This document shows, piece by piece, positions 1 through 13,194 of a stretch of DNA of 64,000 bases. The notes beneath the pieces were generated by a model that worked only from the letters and a program-made list of their open reading frames with translations, was not told the DNA's origin and did no database searches. Each line of letters opens with the position of its first letter. The stretch's first letter is position 1. Location: the NCBI RefSeq assembly GCF_052857255.1, contig NC_135497.1:195706006-195770005 (forward strand). The letters run 5' to 3'. A program made the position numbers and the translations under genes. This stretch comes from Amblyomma americanum (taxonomy: Eukaryota; Arthropoda; Arachnida; Ixodida; Ixodidae).

Positions 1-736
1 TTGTAGTTAAGGTTTTATGCAATTGTAAATGTGTGACAGTTATGATCATGAAGCTAGTGCGTGCAAAAAGGATGTGCCCTTTTGTATAGTTTAAAAATAA
101 TTTATAATGCATGACTTATTATGCTCCTCATGTTAGTTGTAACAGTGTACTCATATTCAGAAAATTATTAGCATTTAATTTCTCTGTGTCATTTGGTTAG
201 TGATGCAGATCTGTACGATCTACGTGTGAGCCACTTGCTTCTAATATCATTGGAACGTTTTGGCATTAAATGAATGAGACAGCAGTGAGCATGAAAGGTT
301 TGTACTTAGACATGAGTAAGGCCCCCAACTCACTGCAGCGAAACATTTTAAATTCCGTCAATTAAGAACAAAGAATCTGCAAAATTCCACAAGAGATGCT
401 GCTAGTACTTCACAATGCATCTCAGGTTACATTAGGAGCCAAGGCATGAGTATAGTGCAAATTGTTTTTATTTTTTTCCGGGAATTTCATGGTAACTAAA
501 GCGACCTTCACCCATGTTTAAGAGCTTGCTAGGAAAAGCCAGCTTTTTAATGACCTTGGGGCAAAGTGTGCATTGTGCAAGTGCGAAGGAGAAGGTGGCT
601 GTGGATATGGAAAGAAGGTGGGGCAGGTCATTGAGAAAGAGAACGCACTGTAAGTGTTAAGTGGAGTAGGAAAAGGAAATGGATGCAGGACTGGACAGCT
701 TAAAACACCGAGTAGCAAGGGCATGGCGATGACAGT

Positions 737-738
<2 letters not shown>

Positions 739-819
<81 letters not shown>
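739..819 (+). repeat. Pure (CTG)27 trinucleotide repeat
   Basis: Twenty-seven uninterrupted CTG units on the plus strand (CAG on the minus strand). Both strands have short open frames across it that would encode polyalanine, but neither has conserved flanking protein sequence, so the tract is best treated as a non-coding microsatellite. Confidence 0.95.
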
Positions 820-1854
820 ATTCGGAGGCTGCGTGCACTAAAGTATCAGAGGCTTGGCTTCGCTCGATTATGGCGTGCACATCTTAAGAGTTGCCTCTAA
901 AATAACGTTGCTTCCGAATTTTAGAATGCCGCCTGGATTTTTAATTTTTAACCCTCAGCTATGGTTGGCCTAAACATTTTGAGATTGCATTATAACCATA
1001 ATAATACTACTTTTAAAATTTTCTTGTGCTCTCAAACTCCCCCGTGGCATTAAATTTATGCAAATAAAATTGTCATTTTTCTATCATATTGTCATTCCTA
1101 GTGATGTCCGTAACAGCAGTAACGCAGAAAAAATGGAATATGACTGGTAACACTAGTTCCACAAAAAATACTTAAATCTGAGAGTTTTCATGGCATCATG
1201 GGAAATTAGGGGCCATAGACATGAATACTGACACAACACCTCAGGTGCTCGGCAGAGGTAAAGCTTTCTCCACAGGAATCGTGTTGGTGATTTTCCCAGT
1301 TGTAGCGTAGTCGCTCCGGTATTAAACTTACTCTCTCTAGTGCAGAACTTGTTTACGGTAGTCGAATTTTATGTGGCATAAAAAGACCTCCTTTCCATTG
1401 CTGTAGTCATTAGTATTGCTTATTATTTGACACTGCAGTAATTGAAAATACTGCATGATGACATTGATAGACTGGCATGAATAATAAATCTTGATTCAAC
1501 AGTCATTCTGCTTACCAACAGTTATTATACAGTTTTAAAGATGCAAAAATGGAGAAAAATTCTGAGATGAACCAAGCTTTAAGGAAAGCGAAGTTTTGAA
1601 CTTTTCATGGTACTGGTTTTGCATTGTGAAATTGTAAAAGCCTTACATTTAGCTTTATTTTGCTGTGCTAACTCCACCAGCCCAGCACCTAATTACAACA
1701 AAAAGAGTCCTGTGTAGCAGCATGGCATTGCAAGGAACATGGCCGGCAAAGAGTACTGTGCAATCGCACTGGTAATGCGACAGTGGCAGGTGCTGCTACC
1801 ATTGCTGCCGTGGTTCAGATGGCACTTCTCAAGTTACCAGCGACTGTTCCTTAA

Positions 1855-2240
1855 AGGGAAGCTGAAATGCTTTTTGGGAATTCGAGGTTATTTGAGAATT
1901 CGATCCTACGGAACTTGTGGGGAAAGCCTGCAAAGTATTTTGCACTAGCATTTGAAATGGTGACGTAATCGTCGATTAAAACCGTGACATTGTTCAGGCT
2001 TCTCCTCACTGTGTCAGGGAAGTGCATTTCCTCGTAGCGACGTCATTATCGCCTATTCTTCAGATGTCCGCTGCCTTTGCCTGCATGCTGCTGTGCATTG
2101 TCCCATGCCGCCAAAAAATGCTTTGTGAGCTTCACCTTCGATGATGTTGGTTTTCTTCCATGAAAAAAATTTTCCATGAAATAGCTGTTTCTTCGCTGGA
2201 AACATAGCGCCGTCGTATGTGACAATACGGTTCGAAAATT
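1855..2240. repeat. Diverged copy of the 10.3-kb MITE family
   Basis: The part around 1930-1980 (CATTTGAAATGGTGACGTAA and neighbours) aligns by eye with 10300-10345 inside the MITE at 10275-10673. Clear terminal repeats were not found here, so this is an older or truncated copy. Confidence 0.5.
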
Positions 2241-2774
2241 CAGCCAGAAACAGCTGGCATGAACAAACCTTATGTTGGTACATTTTTGTGATAATATGCA
2301 GTATTAAGTCACAGTGCATTTTACGTGCAACATAGTGGTATTGCAAGGCACCATACTACTTTGCTATTTGTTAGCACCTGTTGTGTTTCACTGCAAATTT
2401 CATGTTACAATTTTGAAAACATTGCTGGAATGATGTACTTTTTGTGTTAGAACTAAGAATGTTATAATTGTGAAATCTCGCGATGAACAATATAGTGCTG
2501 TATAATGGTAAAAAAAAAAACCTCTAAATGTCAAATTGAATTTCAGTTCTGAAAATTGCTCAAAAACAAGCTAGAAAGAGGAAGCATGTTACTCTTCCTA
2601 ATGGCTTGCAAGTGTTTCCTTTGTAATAGGTATTGTTGAGATTGGTCACTGTGATCAGTAATATTGAGTTATGGATATGAAGGGCATAGAACACAGCTGG
2701 ACCTGAGACAGAATTTGAGAGGAACGTGCATGACATTTTACATGCTCATAGTTCCTGTGGACTTCACAGAGGTA

Positions 2775-3130
2775 CAGTAGAACCCCGCTGCTACGGTCCT
2801 GGCTGCTGCGTTTTATGAACCAGTCCCACTTTAGATCTCATAGAAACTCATGCAAAACAAACTTGGCTGTTGCATCGCAATTGTGGCAGCATTCCTGCAC
2901 ATTACGTCTAGAATGGCATCTCATGATAATGGTTTATCCGTGCCAGCATTTCAACAGCCTAGATTTTGAACTTGTAGAGCAGCGACTGCACACTTTCGGC
3001 TTTCGGTGCACTGCACCCATGCCGACTCCCCGCACGATTACATGTGGAATGAATTTTCTTGCAGCTGTCAGTGTAGTTTCATTGCCACTGCAACGCGAGC
3101 GCGAACGACCAAAGGCGCAAAGAGTAAGTC
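2775..3130. repeat. Interspersed repeat, possibly Tigger-like
   Basis: It begins near CAGTAGAACCCCGC, which resembles pogo/Tigger-type ends. Segments at 2820-2905 and 2990-3040 resemble 32268-32345 and 32485-32535 (for example the shared CATGCCGAC/CATGCTGAC context). The matches are partial and no full element can be drawn. Confidence 0.45.
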
Positions 3131-4024
3131 TGCTGTGGCATGCGCCGCATGGGCAGCGCTGTATAAGATGCGGTTCTGTCGTGGGTTGTCTCCGAGGCTT
3201 TTGTTTCTATCGTCATCTGCTCTTTTCTTGTTGCTTGCAGCTCAAAAGACGCTGTTTCAGGGTTCCAATAGGCGAGGATTGTGCTGATGGGCAGTGGCAC
3301 TGCGAAAACAATGAATAAGCACATGCATGCCGCAACTTCGCCCGCTCCCTCCCAACTGCTGTGTTGCCCACCCATAGCTGCTCAAGCAGACGAAGAGCCA
3401 TAATAGGACGTTTCAGACATTATGCGCAAGCAAAATTATCACGAGAGCCACGAGCCTTTGGAAATTCTAGAGAAGAATGTTGTTCTTAAAGAAATCTAAA
3501 AAACAAGAACTGCAGATAATGTAGTAGAATTTTTTCACACATAGTATTTGGCTATTCTGTTTCTCGGCTGTTACATTTTTTTTTTTTCACAGTCCCAAGA
3601 AAAACATAACAGCTGGGCTCTATTTTACATTGCAGTTATTGTCTCACACCATATCAGTTGTAACAGAAGCAGAGTGATTTGTTTTACAATTAACATAAAA
3701 GCTAGCTAATTTGCATTCTACTACAGCAAACCGTTTTCCACTCATACAGGTTGCTTCGTTGTCTTCTTGGTGTAATGCATGGCTTACTGGGCACTGACAC
3801 AGCCATTACAAGAAAGGTATCAGAAAGCAATGTCACACTTGAGGGATTGAGTGCTTAATGATACTGTTGTGATAGGGGGTCCTCAGTCCTGGGAGCCAGC
3901 TCATTCATGTACACGGTCGTCCACTTCTGCCATGAACACCGCTCTGCGTAGCCAGCGCTGTGCGGAGCGCCTCTCGCGGGCGCCTGGGGAACTAGCACAC
4001 AAGCGCAGTGACAGCTATAGGTGG

Positions 4025-5612
4025 GGCCTCCGATGCGTCGTCTGCTTAAGCGCGACGGCTCTGCCAAAGTGCGCTAGCTTTGCGGTAAAGCTAACTTTGC
4101 TCTTGCTATGTGCACGAAAATCGAGAGTCCGGCACGGTTCCTGAGAGGCGCAGTGACTGTGCTTGGTTCTGTGCAGCACATGGTATATAGGGGGCAGTTG
4201 CTTGTGTTTTATTTTTTTTATGCGTTCAGAAAATCATAGGCTGTCACGGGCAAAACTTGCTCGATGCCTAAGCCAAGTCTCCAAGCTGTGATGACACTTC
4301 CACAACTTAGTTGCTCAGCTGCTTTGTGCCGAGCAGCTAGAATATTCTTGCGACTCATACAATTGTTTTCATCAGCTCAGTTGGGTGCCGCAAAGTCAGC
4401 GATGAATTCATGGTGCGGCCTAACTTTAGATCTTTCAATTTGCGAAGCGTTCGATTCATTACTTACCTGAAAACAAGAATGTGAAGAAGTAGGGAATTTC
4501 AGAGAAAAAGCCTCGCAGCATACGGGCGTTACCCACACTACGGCCTTCATGCGCTAGGGAATTTAACTCGCCTATGGACCGCCCTAAACTGCTGCTCATT
4601 TGCAACAATTTTCGTCGGGCCATTCATGCAGACAGATAAAAAAACGTTCTAACTGAATGTTTAGTTAAGTTCATACTTGGTAATCAGTCACTCAAGAATC
4701 AGCATGGAGTAATTTTAACACGCTGTAGGATAGCGATGGGTATATATTAGAGTTGTGCTCCCGCAGCCTACACGGCTTGTCGTCAGACAACCTTTGGTCT
4801 GCTGTGCAAGAGCGCTGGGAGGAACTCAGGGCGAATGCTGAGCTCTGCAATGCACTTTACGGATCTCTTCCAGATAGATAGGATGAGGGCGGTGATTGAA
4901 GGTAACGGAGATGCCACCCGCTTCTAGGCGATTGGTAGCAGCGCCAAAGTCATTGCAAGAGTGTATGTGCTTCCGTTTCATTCCGGCTGTTAAAGCTGTC
5001 ACGGCCATTCTTCTTTAGCTGCTTATTTAATTTCAAAAAGCCCATTTCTAACTGACCCTTCCTTTTTCTGTCTTTTGAGTTTCTAATTTTTTGTCACCAT
5101 GAACAATCAAACATGTCTTTTGTTCTCTATAAATTTTTCCCAATTTTTTGCTGTTGTAGCCAGCGCACTGCTAGAACGTTCATAGTTGCTTTTCATCAAC
5201 CTATATGACGCCATGCATTGATCAGTGACTTGGCGGAGCCCAACATTGAGCTGATGAAAACAATTGTATGAGTCGTGAGAATATTCTAGGTGCTCGGCAC
5301 GAAGCAGCTGAGCAACTAAGTTGTGGAAGTGTCATCACAGCTTGGAGACTTTGCTCAGGCATCGAGCAAGTTTTGCCCGTGACAGCCTTTACTTTTATGA
5401 GTGCATAAAAAAAAAAATGGAACACGAGAAGCAACTGCCCCCGATATACCATGTGCTGCACAGAACCAAGTGCAGTCGCTGTGCCTCTCAGGGACCGTGC
5501 TGGACTCTCGATTTTCGTATGCATAGCAAGAGCAAAGTTAGCTTTACTGCAAAGCAAGCGCGCCTTGCCGGTGCCGCCGCGCTTAAGCGGACGATGCAGC
5601 GCAGGAAGGCTG
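4025..5612. repeat. Large inverted repeat with about 380-bp arms
   Basis: The left arm (about 4025-4406) is closely similar to the reverse complement of the right arm (about 5217-5612), with about 810 bp between. Matching blocks include TGTGATGACACTTCCACAAC, CAGCACATGGTATA, CGAGAGTCC and the outer GCTTAAGCG. The spacer (about 4407-5216) shows no transposase. It may be a foldback or non-autonomous DNA element, or an inverted duplication; no target-site duplication was identified. Confidence 0.8.
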
Positions 5613-8020
5613 CAAAGACTGACAACCTCCATATTTAGTTTTCCTTGAGAATCGCTCATGGGCATTAGCAGGGCAAGTTTTTGTGCACCCTTTCCATGCT
5701 ACTGTTTGTTTTCTGCTCTGGAGAAGAACAAATTTTGAAAATTCACACGTGTGCATCGAGATCAATGTCGAGAATCCCTCAAATGAGCATGACAAGAATG
5801 CCTCCAGCACTTCATTTTGTCAAGGCGCTTCCTCTGCACAGTAGTAACAAGCAGTAGCTGCAGAGTAAGCGCATTTTTAGGTCCACCATCCAAGACGCAT
5901 AAAATGCATGGCATGTCAGGCAGCAAGACTGAATAGACTTTGCAGTTGTGATGCCGCTCTTCATGGGGGAAAAAGAAAATACAAACAGCACCTCTTGATT
6001 CAGGTTATAATGGTCTAGTGCTATGTCCTGCAAGGTTCGCAATGCAGTGAACTTTATTGTGGGAGGACATGGTGGCATGACTGACTGTCCAGAGTTCAAA
6101 TGAAGTTAGATTATCCATTATTTCTAAGTTTGGACTTGAAACTTGAAAAATTTCACGCCCCTAGTTTTAACCAATGAATTGTTGGCCCAGAGTCACTCAA
6201 GCATTATTTTTATTTTATTGCTGAACTTTTGTTACCAAGTTTGGCATTATTTCTGCTTGTGCTATGTCTGATTATTGCTGTATTACCCTTTCTCTTTACA
6301 TTTATTTCATAATCTAAGGGCACTTAAACTGGGGTTTATATTAAAGAGAGGAAGACTGTACAGTCACCAGTCATTTAACTGTTAAAACCTAAATCAGTGA
6401 TATTAATTTATTTGGTCTTTGCAGCAACTTGTTACATGTTACACTCAGATGCAATACGCAATGAGTAGATGGTCTTTATACAAGCAGAGCACTGTCTTTG
6501 TAGCTGCGCTGCATATTTTAAATGAACTACTTTTTATTGTTGCTGCCACCATGTAGAACCACTGTTGGAATATAGTTAATCGGCTACTATTATCAAGACA
6601 GTTTATTTGCAAAAATTGGCAATGTGTGATTGTTTAGTTTTAATGTCGTTAAATGGCTCACATTTGTTGTAAATAAGAAGTGAGCAAAAGGTTGACTTTT
6701 ATATCAAGAGTTGAAATTAAGGCTTTCGTTGAAGTGCATAACTGAAGTGTAATTCTTGATCAAGCAACAAAACTTATGGAGAGTTACACGCTTCAATCAG
6801 TCCTGCCAATTGCAAATATCAAGTTAAGGGCAGTATTAAAGCAGTGTTCCAAGTTTTTGCACCTGCAAACTGTCAATTTACATCTGTCATGCTCCTCTGT
6901 AGTACTTGCAGTACAGTGATAGTTTGTCAGAATTTTACGGACCAATATACACACGGCTTTTGTGTGGCTTCCAGGCAGTATGGTGGGACCCATGGGTAAA
7001 GCTGCGGTTTGAGAGCCTAGTGAGCAATATCTCCATTGCTGTTGTATGCCTCCAAAGGCCTCAGAGTGCTACTAGAGCCTTGTCATGTGACCGAGACTGC
7101 TCTAGTCACTGAGACAGCTACCTGTAAAATTTTGACATATTCTTGTCAGAACACTTAGCTTGTGGTTATCTCATTATTGCACCTGTTCTTCAAAGCACAC
7201 TTCAAGCATGCTTATCAAAGGTAAGAATATGTATGCCAGTCTTGTGGGATAACTTCTCTGTCTTCATATGTTACCTCCTACGCAAAGAAAGACTCTTACT
7301 GGCAAAGGAAATCTGATATCTGCGCATTTTCTTGTGTGCATCGGAGGCTCCTCTCTCTAGCAGCATAGTATCAGCTAACGCTATTGTAGTATGTTAATTT
7401 TCCAGAGTATTTTATGGCAGATAGTGGTTTCATCTGACACATGTGCATAGATGTATATTTGCTTTGTTATGCTTTTTTTCTTTTGGTGAGCAGAATTTTG
7501 CAATCCCTCCAACACTGGGACTCTGTAGCCAAGCCCTGCCAACCAGGCAAAATTTTGGTTTATCTCAAAAATTTTCTGCTTAATTTCTGCACTGTATTGA
7601 TATGTAATCCTGGTAATATGTTTGAAACAGCAAATTTTTATTGTGATTGTTTTGTGCATCATGTCATTAGACCTTGTGAAGTCCTGTTTTGAATTGCTCG
7701 ATTGTTTAGCTGAGGAAAACATGGAATGGTTGTTTTATCTTTGTAGAATTATGTGTGAGTACATGTTGTGCATTTACTCTGTGTGAACTGTCTAGTCACA
7801 AAAAGGAGCTCCTGTGCAGAACTAAGACCGGGTTGGTTGCTGTTCTATTTCTTTCTGTCAAAAGCATACGCTTGTTAATTTGTTCTGAAAGCTGGATATT
7901 TTGCTCCAAAGCACATCTTTTGGACTATGATAGCTGCTCCAAAATGACCTGCAGCAGTTATCGCCTGAAAAGCAGTAATTTGCTAAAAATAAACAAGAAG
8001 CTTCTCTGATATTTTTTTTT
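5613..8020. other. No gene or clear repeat seen
   Basis: AT-rich and T-rich on the plus strand. I see no conserved reading frame and no tRNA-like structure. It may belong to the possible long plus-strand 3' UTR. Confidence 0.4.
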
Positions 8021-8040
8021 GGGGGTGGGGGGGGGGGGGG
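8021..8040 (+). repeat. Poly(G) tract
   Basis: Nineteen G interrupted by one T, directly preceded by a run of nine T. It is a simple homopolymer, relevant mainly as a site of sequencing error. Confidence 0.9.
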
Positions 8041-9969
8041 ATAGCAGTCTTTGGAATGGTTTAGTCATGGTCAGAAGATGGTAGTCTTGAGCATGCTAAG
8101 GAATGAAAAATTCGCTCTATTCTTTTGTTGTACTTCTCATTGTCTTGATGTTAACCTTCCATGTTGCTTATGTACGTTCCAGGAAAATAACCATCTTTCT
8201 TTATATATATGTTAACTTATTGGGAATATTTTTATTTGTGTATGTGTGTTTAAAATGCCAGCATTATGTGATACTGAGAAGCAAGCCAACTTTACATGAT
8301 TTTAGTCTTTTTGGTACAAAATCATTAAGGATTACTGCATTGTTTTGTTTTGCAAGACACGATGGTTTTAATTTTTCACTTTCCATGAAAGCTTCATGCT
8401 GTTCTTTCATTCCATTCTAGCAGTGCTAGTCAATAGTAAATTGTGTCAGGTGCATGTGTGAAGGACTACCTGAGAATTTAGGGCTTGATTTAGTAGAGGT
8501 CAGGCAGTAGTACTTCAGATGCAAGTTTTATAACTTGTAATATATAACACTGGACTACATACATGAGGTATAGCAGTAGTCATGTAGATGTGCACATTTA
8601 GGAATAGATGTATTGGAAAACGAGAGACCAATGTTAAAAATCTAGCAGTGGTACTTGGATCGGTGAGTGGATTCTTTTGGCAGTAGCTTAGGTTTTGGGT
8701 AGGTTGTAGACTGCCCAGTCATGGACAAAATAGAACTGTATGCAGTTTCACAGAAAAAAATTAATGCTGCATTGCCTCATTGCCCAGTCAACTGCTATTA
8801 ATTCGAGCAGATGAAGTATGCATGCCCACTCATTTTTCCAGACTTTTCAGAAAACTTGATTATCTGACCACGCAGAAGTAAATTTTTTCACCCAGAACTG
8901 CATCCAATAAAATTTTGTCCATGGCTGTACATAATGTTTTGGTTATCATGTAATCACTGTGTTATATAGAGCTGTATACAGTCGTTGCTGGTTCCTAAAA
9001 AGCTTCCAAAATTATGCTCTGTATCACATTGCAGCATTGCATGTTTGCTTGACCATTGTGCAAGTTTTTTCACATATAATTTAAGGCACTGGATCTAAGC
9101 CTAACTGTATAGTTCACTAATGTCTCTATGAGAATACTATTTAGTTCATAGGAGAACGTTCTGTAGCAATGTTTTTTTTTCTAAATGATCCAGTACCACA
9201 GAGGCTGGTTGCAGTAAAACTATTGATATCTGACCACAGGTGCATACAGCTGCCAAATCCTTTTTCCTTCTAGTTTCCTGCATTACTAATTTTGTTCAGT
9301 TAACACTTCATACACACTGTAGGCCTAAACAGACGATCGTCTTTGAAAGTTGGTAGTGAATCCCACAGTAGCTTTAGAGGACATGCCATACAACTCCTAT
9401 GTCTCATTTGGCACATGAAACATAAGATGTATTGTGGGAACATGCCGCATTCACTGTGTAAGAGAAGCACCCTGATACATTCTCATAGGCTTCCCACCAC
9501 TCTTTTAGAGAAGCCCTCACAGTTTTTTCATGCCATATTTAACACCCTTGTTGCAACATGTTTGTTGTCCCAACATGGCAGAAAAATGTCCTGCACATAG
9601 CCAGTCTCATCACAATGCTGTGGGAGAACTAACAAGTTTCCTGTGTAAATCAACACTTGTCCCTTTTTAGTTGTAAGTCGCAAAATGTTATGTTATATCA
9701 GCAAATGTACTGAGATCGGAACTCTTTTCAGTTTAAAAGAAATGAAAGTTGTGCAAATAAAAGCTCCCTGTAGTTATTTTTTCCCCTTCTCTATGCCTTT
9801 CTGCATCAGTGTGTTGTTGGCTGTTCCCAGGCTACATCTAATAAATGCACCACAATAGTATGCACAAATTGCTGCAAGCTACTTGGGGTTCTAACTGTAA
9901 TAGTAAGGCATAAATTACTAATATTTAATGTTTGGTTAATATTTGTATTAAAACTTTGCTAAGCAGATT

Positions 9970-10022
9970 AATAAAGACATATTGTGATTTGTTGCATTTT
10001 TGGTCCAAAATGTGCAAATAAA
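9970..10022 (+). terminator. Clustered AATAAA poly(A) signals, plus strand
   Basis: AATAAA occurs at 9970-9975 and 10017-10022, and another lies near 9840. The second is followed within 30 bases by a T/GT-rich stretch typical of cleavage-site downstream elements. Together they suggest the end of a plus-strand transcript, but AATAAA is common in AT-rich DNA. Confidence 0.35.
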
Positions 10023-10274
10023 TATTCTTTCCTCTGTACTGCAGGTTGTTCTTTTTTATTTCTGACGTCATTCACCCTGCAGGGCATGCATTAATTAAAA
10101 GTGGTATGAGTGGATGCAATCAGTTTTGGTCTTCTACAAAAACTGCTCACAGAGCTGAATTGCTCAAATATTCTTGTTAAGCATTAATGTGTGTACATAC
10201 TGAAAATTTGTTAAATGGCAAGTGCAGTACTATTTGAGAATTCTGCACTATTCAATGATTCAAATCTATATAGG

Positions 10275-10673
10275 TTGCAGGTAAAGCATGGAGTGTGTTT
10301 TTGCGCTAACATTTAAATAGTGACGTAACTGACGCTTAAATTTTAGGCTTCTTCAGAGGAGAGGGGAGAAGCTTGGTGCAATGTCAAAGGAGGTAAGATT
10401 TCAAATTTCTGATGCCGCAAACCACACCCTTCTGTGCCTAGTTGGATGCTGCCAAACAACACTCGCAGGTTTTTGCCTTTGGTGGCGTTGGTTTTTCTCC
10501 TTGAAAGCAAGCATTTGTGTTTGAAATGTACTGATACCTTCCATCACATCAAGATGTGCCCCCCATTTGGAGCTGTGCACTGCAGAGAAGCTTGATGGCT
10601 GTCGATTTCAATCGGCAATTATGTCCCCATTTTGAATGCTAGCCCAAAAGGACTTCGCATGCTTTACCTGCAA
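10275..10673. mobile_element. MITE with perfect 16-bp terminal inverted repeats
   Basis: The ends TTGCAGGTAAAGCATG (10275-10290) and CATGCTTTACCTGCAA (10658-10673) are exact reverse complements bounding 399 bp with no coding capacity. The interior resembles 1855-2240. The superfamily is not assigned because no clear target-site duplication was found. Confidence 0.75.
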
Positions 10674-13194
10674 GTTTCACACATTCGACCCATTTAAGCT
10701 CATCGATTTCTAAAACCTATGCAGTTGCCCTGTAATGGCGGAAGGTGGTGTTAGAAAAAAAAAATTTTATGTATTTTTGCATGTATTTTTATGTATGCAT
10801 GTATTTTTGTGTGCTGATGCTAAATATATCATTTAATTTCATGTGAAACAAGCCCTTGTGCACTTTTTAATATATATTAAGCAAGTTTTTTGTCGAAAGC
10901 TTTTAAGAAATTTTGCTGCAGGCAACTTGTTGAATTGCACACCATTGGTTGGTCTTGACATCAAGAAATACAATAAAGGTAAAATTATCATCCTGCCTAT
11001 AATAAAAGCTGAGTTATGGGCCGGGTTTTGAAGTTGCCATTTCAGAAACTATACATATGCTATCTGTCTCAGTCTGCAGCGTAGCGCCTGCAAGCAATCG
11101 TGCTTATGTTTGCAGTTTACATTGCAGTCTCTCACGCCATTATTCTTGGCTTTGCAACATGTAGCAGGATAGGCTGCATGCTAAGTCCCATGCTTTTTAT
11201 TAGACTTCATTTTAGACAATAACACATTTTGCTTTCATTATTCTGTAATCAGAGTGAAGAATGAGCATATAAACAAGCCACACACCTATTCAGGCTGCAA
11301 TATATGGTCCCGCATGATGTGTTTTTACTGGGCTGCACTCAAATGCAGCACAATTGTACATAGAAGCTAAAGGGAAGATGCTGCTGCAGCGTCCCTTCTG
11401 TTTCACAAAAGCTATAGTATACGCATCTGTAGGAAGGCGATTTTTGCACAAAAATTTCCCCACAAGACAGTCCCGAGCGGGATTCGTACTTGCACTGGCG
11501 CAAACATAGCACAGCTTTCGTTTCTGAGTGCCTTATGGCATATTCCAATTGGCAACCTCGAGTAAGTTTTCTTGCTCCACGAATGGGAAAGCTCGCTTCA
11601 GTGGGCAATTTGGATTCAAAACCTAAGTTCTTCCGAGGTGGATTTCATACTCATCGCGAATTCAGGGCTGTGCTTCAGATCGTTAACAGGAATACAGAAA
11701 TATGACCATTTGGCCATCGCTGCAGTCTCTCATGCTGCACATTTTAGATCATCGTTTTCATTATCTTTTATCCCTTAGTTTGCACTTCCAAATGCTGAGA
11801 GGGAATAGCGTTGCCACACAGTGGAGATCAATGAGCCAAGCGATAAAAAGGCCTGCTTGCCTATGTCCCAAATCGAAGCTTCATATGTAGCTGCACACTA
11901 AGGTGAAAAGGCACCTTAACACATTGCTAAGGCCAAAAAATGGCAGATGAATGCTATGGCGCCTTTAGTAGTGAGGGCAGGGTGCCTCGATGCAGGAACG
12001 CTGTATTGATGCACCCTAAGCAAATGACGCTGTGCGCACTGCCTAGCACAGAAAAGGTAAGCAGCTGAATGCGGCGGCATGTAAACCGTCAAAAGCGGCG
12101 AGGGACACGAGTGCATATTTTATGTGGAAGATAAGCAGCTGAAGAAGAGAAATCAGCTAGGAAAGGCATGCGCACTACCCAGAAGCGTAAGAGGCCGGCA
12201 GCAGCTATACGTACCTTTCCTGCAATGCATTTCATGCTTGCACATGCTGAGATAGACATTTTTGAGTATGAAACGTTTTTAGCTCCTATTCACAGCAAAT
12301 CCAGGCAAACATGAAGCCAAACATTTCTCAAGAATTACAGTGCTTTCCGTCCAGATGGTACCCAGCAGAAAAAAAAATTCACCAACAATTATGATACTTC
12401 CTAATGCGAAATTTGAGCATAGCTCTTGAGGTGCTTTGATTTTGCATGTGATTCTTTGAAGCAAGAACTACAACACTGACAGACCAATGGTGCTAAATGC
12501 CCTTGCGTCTGTTCGTCACTTCGTGCCAAAGCAGGCACGTCCACACACATCGCTCCCACACAATGCTCCCACCAAGGCTCACTGGCGGCGCTGAGAATCT
12601 ACTCTGGCAGCTCGTTTAGCAGCAGTGGCAGATGAAGCACTTCCACCAGTTGCGTCGCTCATTGTTCTGAAAGAACTGCGTGAGACTATTTATGCACTCA
12701 GCTACCAAAGCTGAAACATTAACATTCGAGCGCAACGCTTGCTCTTCACGTTTTCTCTAAAGCCGGGGCCTGTCTACTTCCTTCGACGAAGCCTGACCAA
12801 GAACGCCACACGCTCTTATATAACCAAGCACAAAATTTCTGGAGGCGGGCAGCGGCGCTGAGAAAGAGAGTAGCTGCCACAGCTCATGTCGAGCTGCGTC
12901 TCCCTCCCAGACTTCTCAAGAGGACTCGAACCGCAAGTCCGCGAGCGCCGCTGCGCCAAGGTTGCGGGGAGAGGAGGGCCTGGGCCATAAACTGAGACAT
13001 CCTCCAGAACAATATTTTCCTTCTTTTAGAACAAAAGCTCTACTCGATGCAGAACTTCGAGATTCCCTGTCTCCGAATGACCGTGAAATAACCTTGTGAT
13101 GCCTACTATAGCAGCAGCGTTACTATAAGCTACAGAAGGCGTAACATGTCTGCAAGGTTCACTATGGCCACAATCTGGTCAAACATGGTGGCAT
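10674..13194. other. Intergenic, no gene recognised
   Basis: The open frames here are short and unconserved. The segment 11470-11545 read on the minus strand has a weak tRNA-like block (TACGAATCCCGC resembles a B box), so a decayed SINE is possible. The segment 12540-13060 is more GC-rich than its surroundings and looks like repeat debris. Nothing stronger can be supported. Confidence 0.4.

Larger units (their letters stand above)
1..10040 (+). other. T-rich non-coding stretch, possibly a long 3' UTR
   Basis: No reading frame here looks like a conserved protein; the open frames are short and lack recognisable motifs. The plus strand is T-rich, recognisable repeats thin out between about 5.8 and 10 kb, and the stretch ends in several AATAAA signals followed by a T/GT-rich segment. 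This fits the long 3' UTR of a plus-strand gene whose coding exons lie left of the window, converging on the minus-strand HERC4 gene. Plain intergenic DNA remains possible, because the inference rests only on composition and end signals. Confidence 0.3.

Noticed and set aside
518..887. Polyalanine open frames on both strands
   Set aside because: They are translations of the pure CTG tract. The flanks have no conserved protein sequence.
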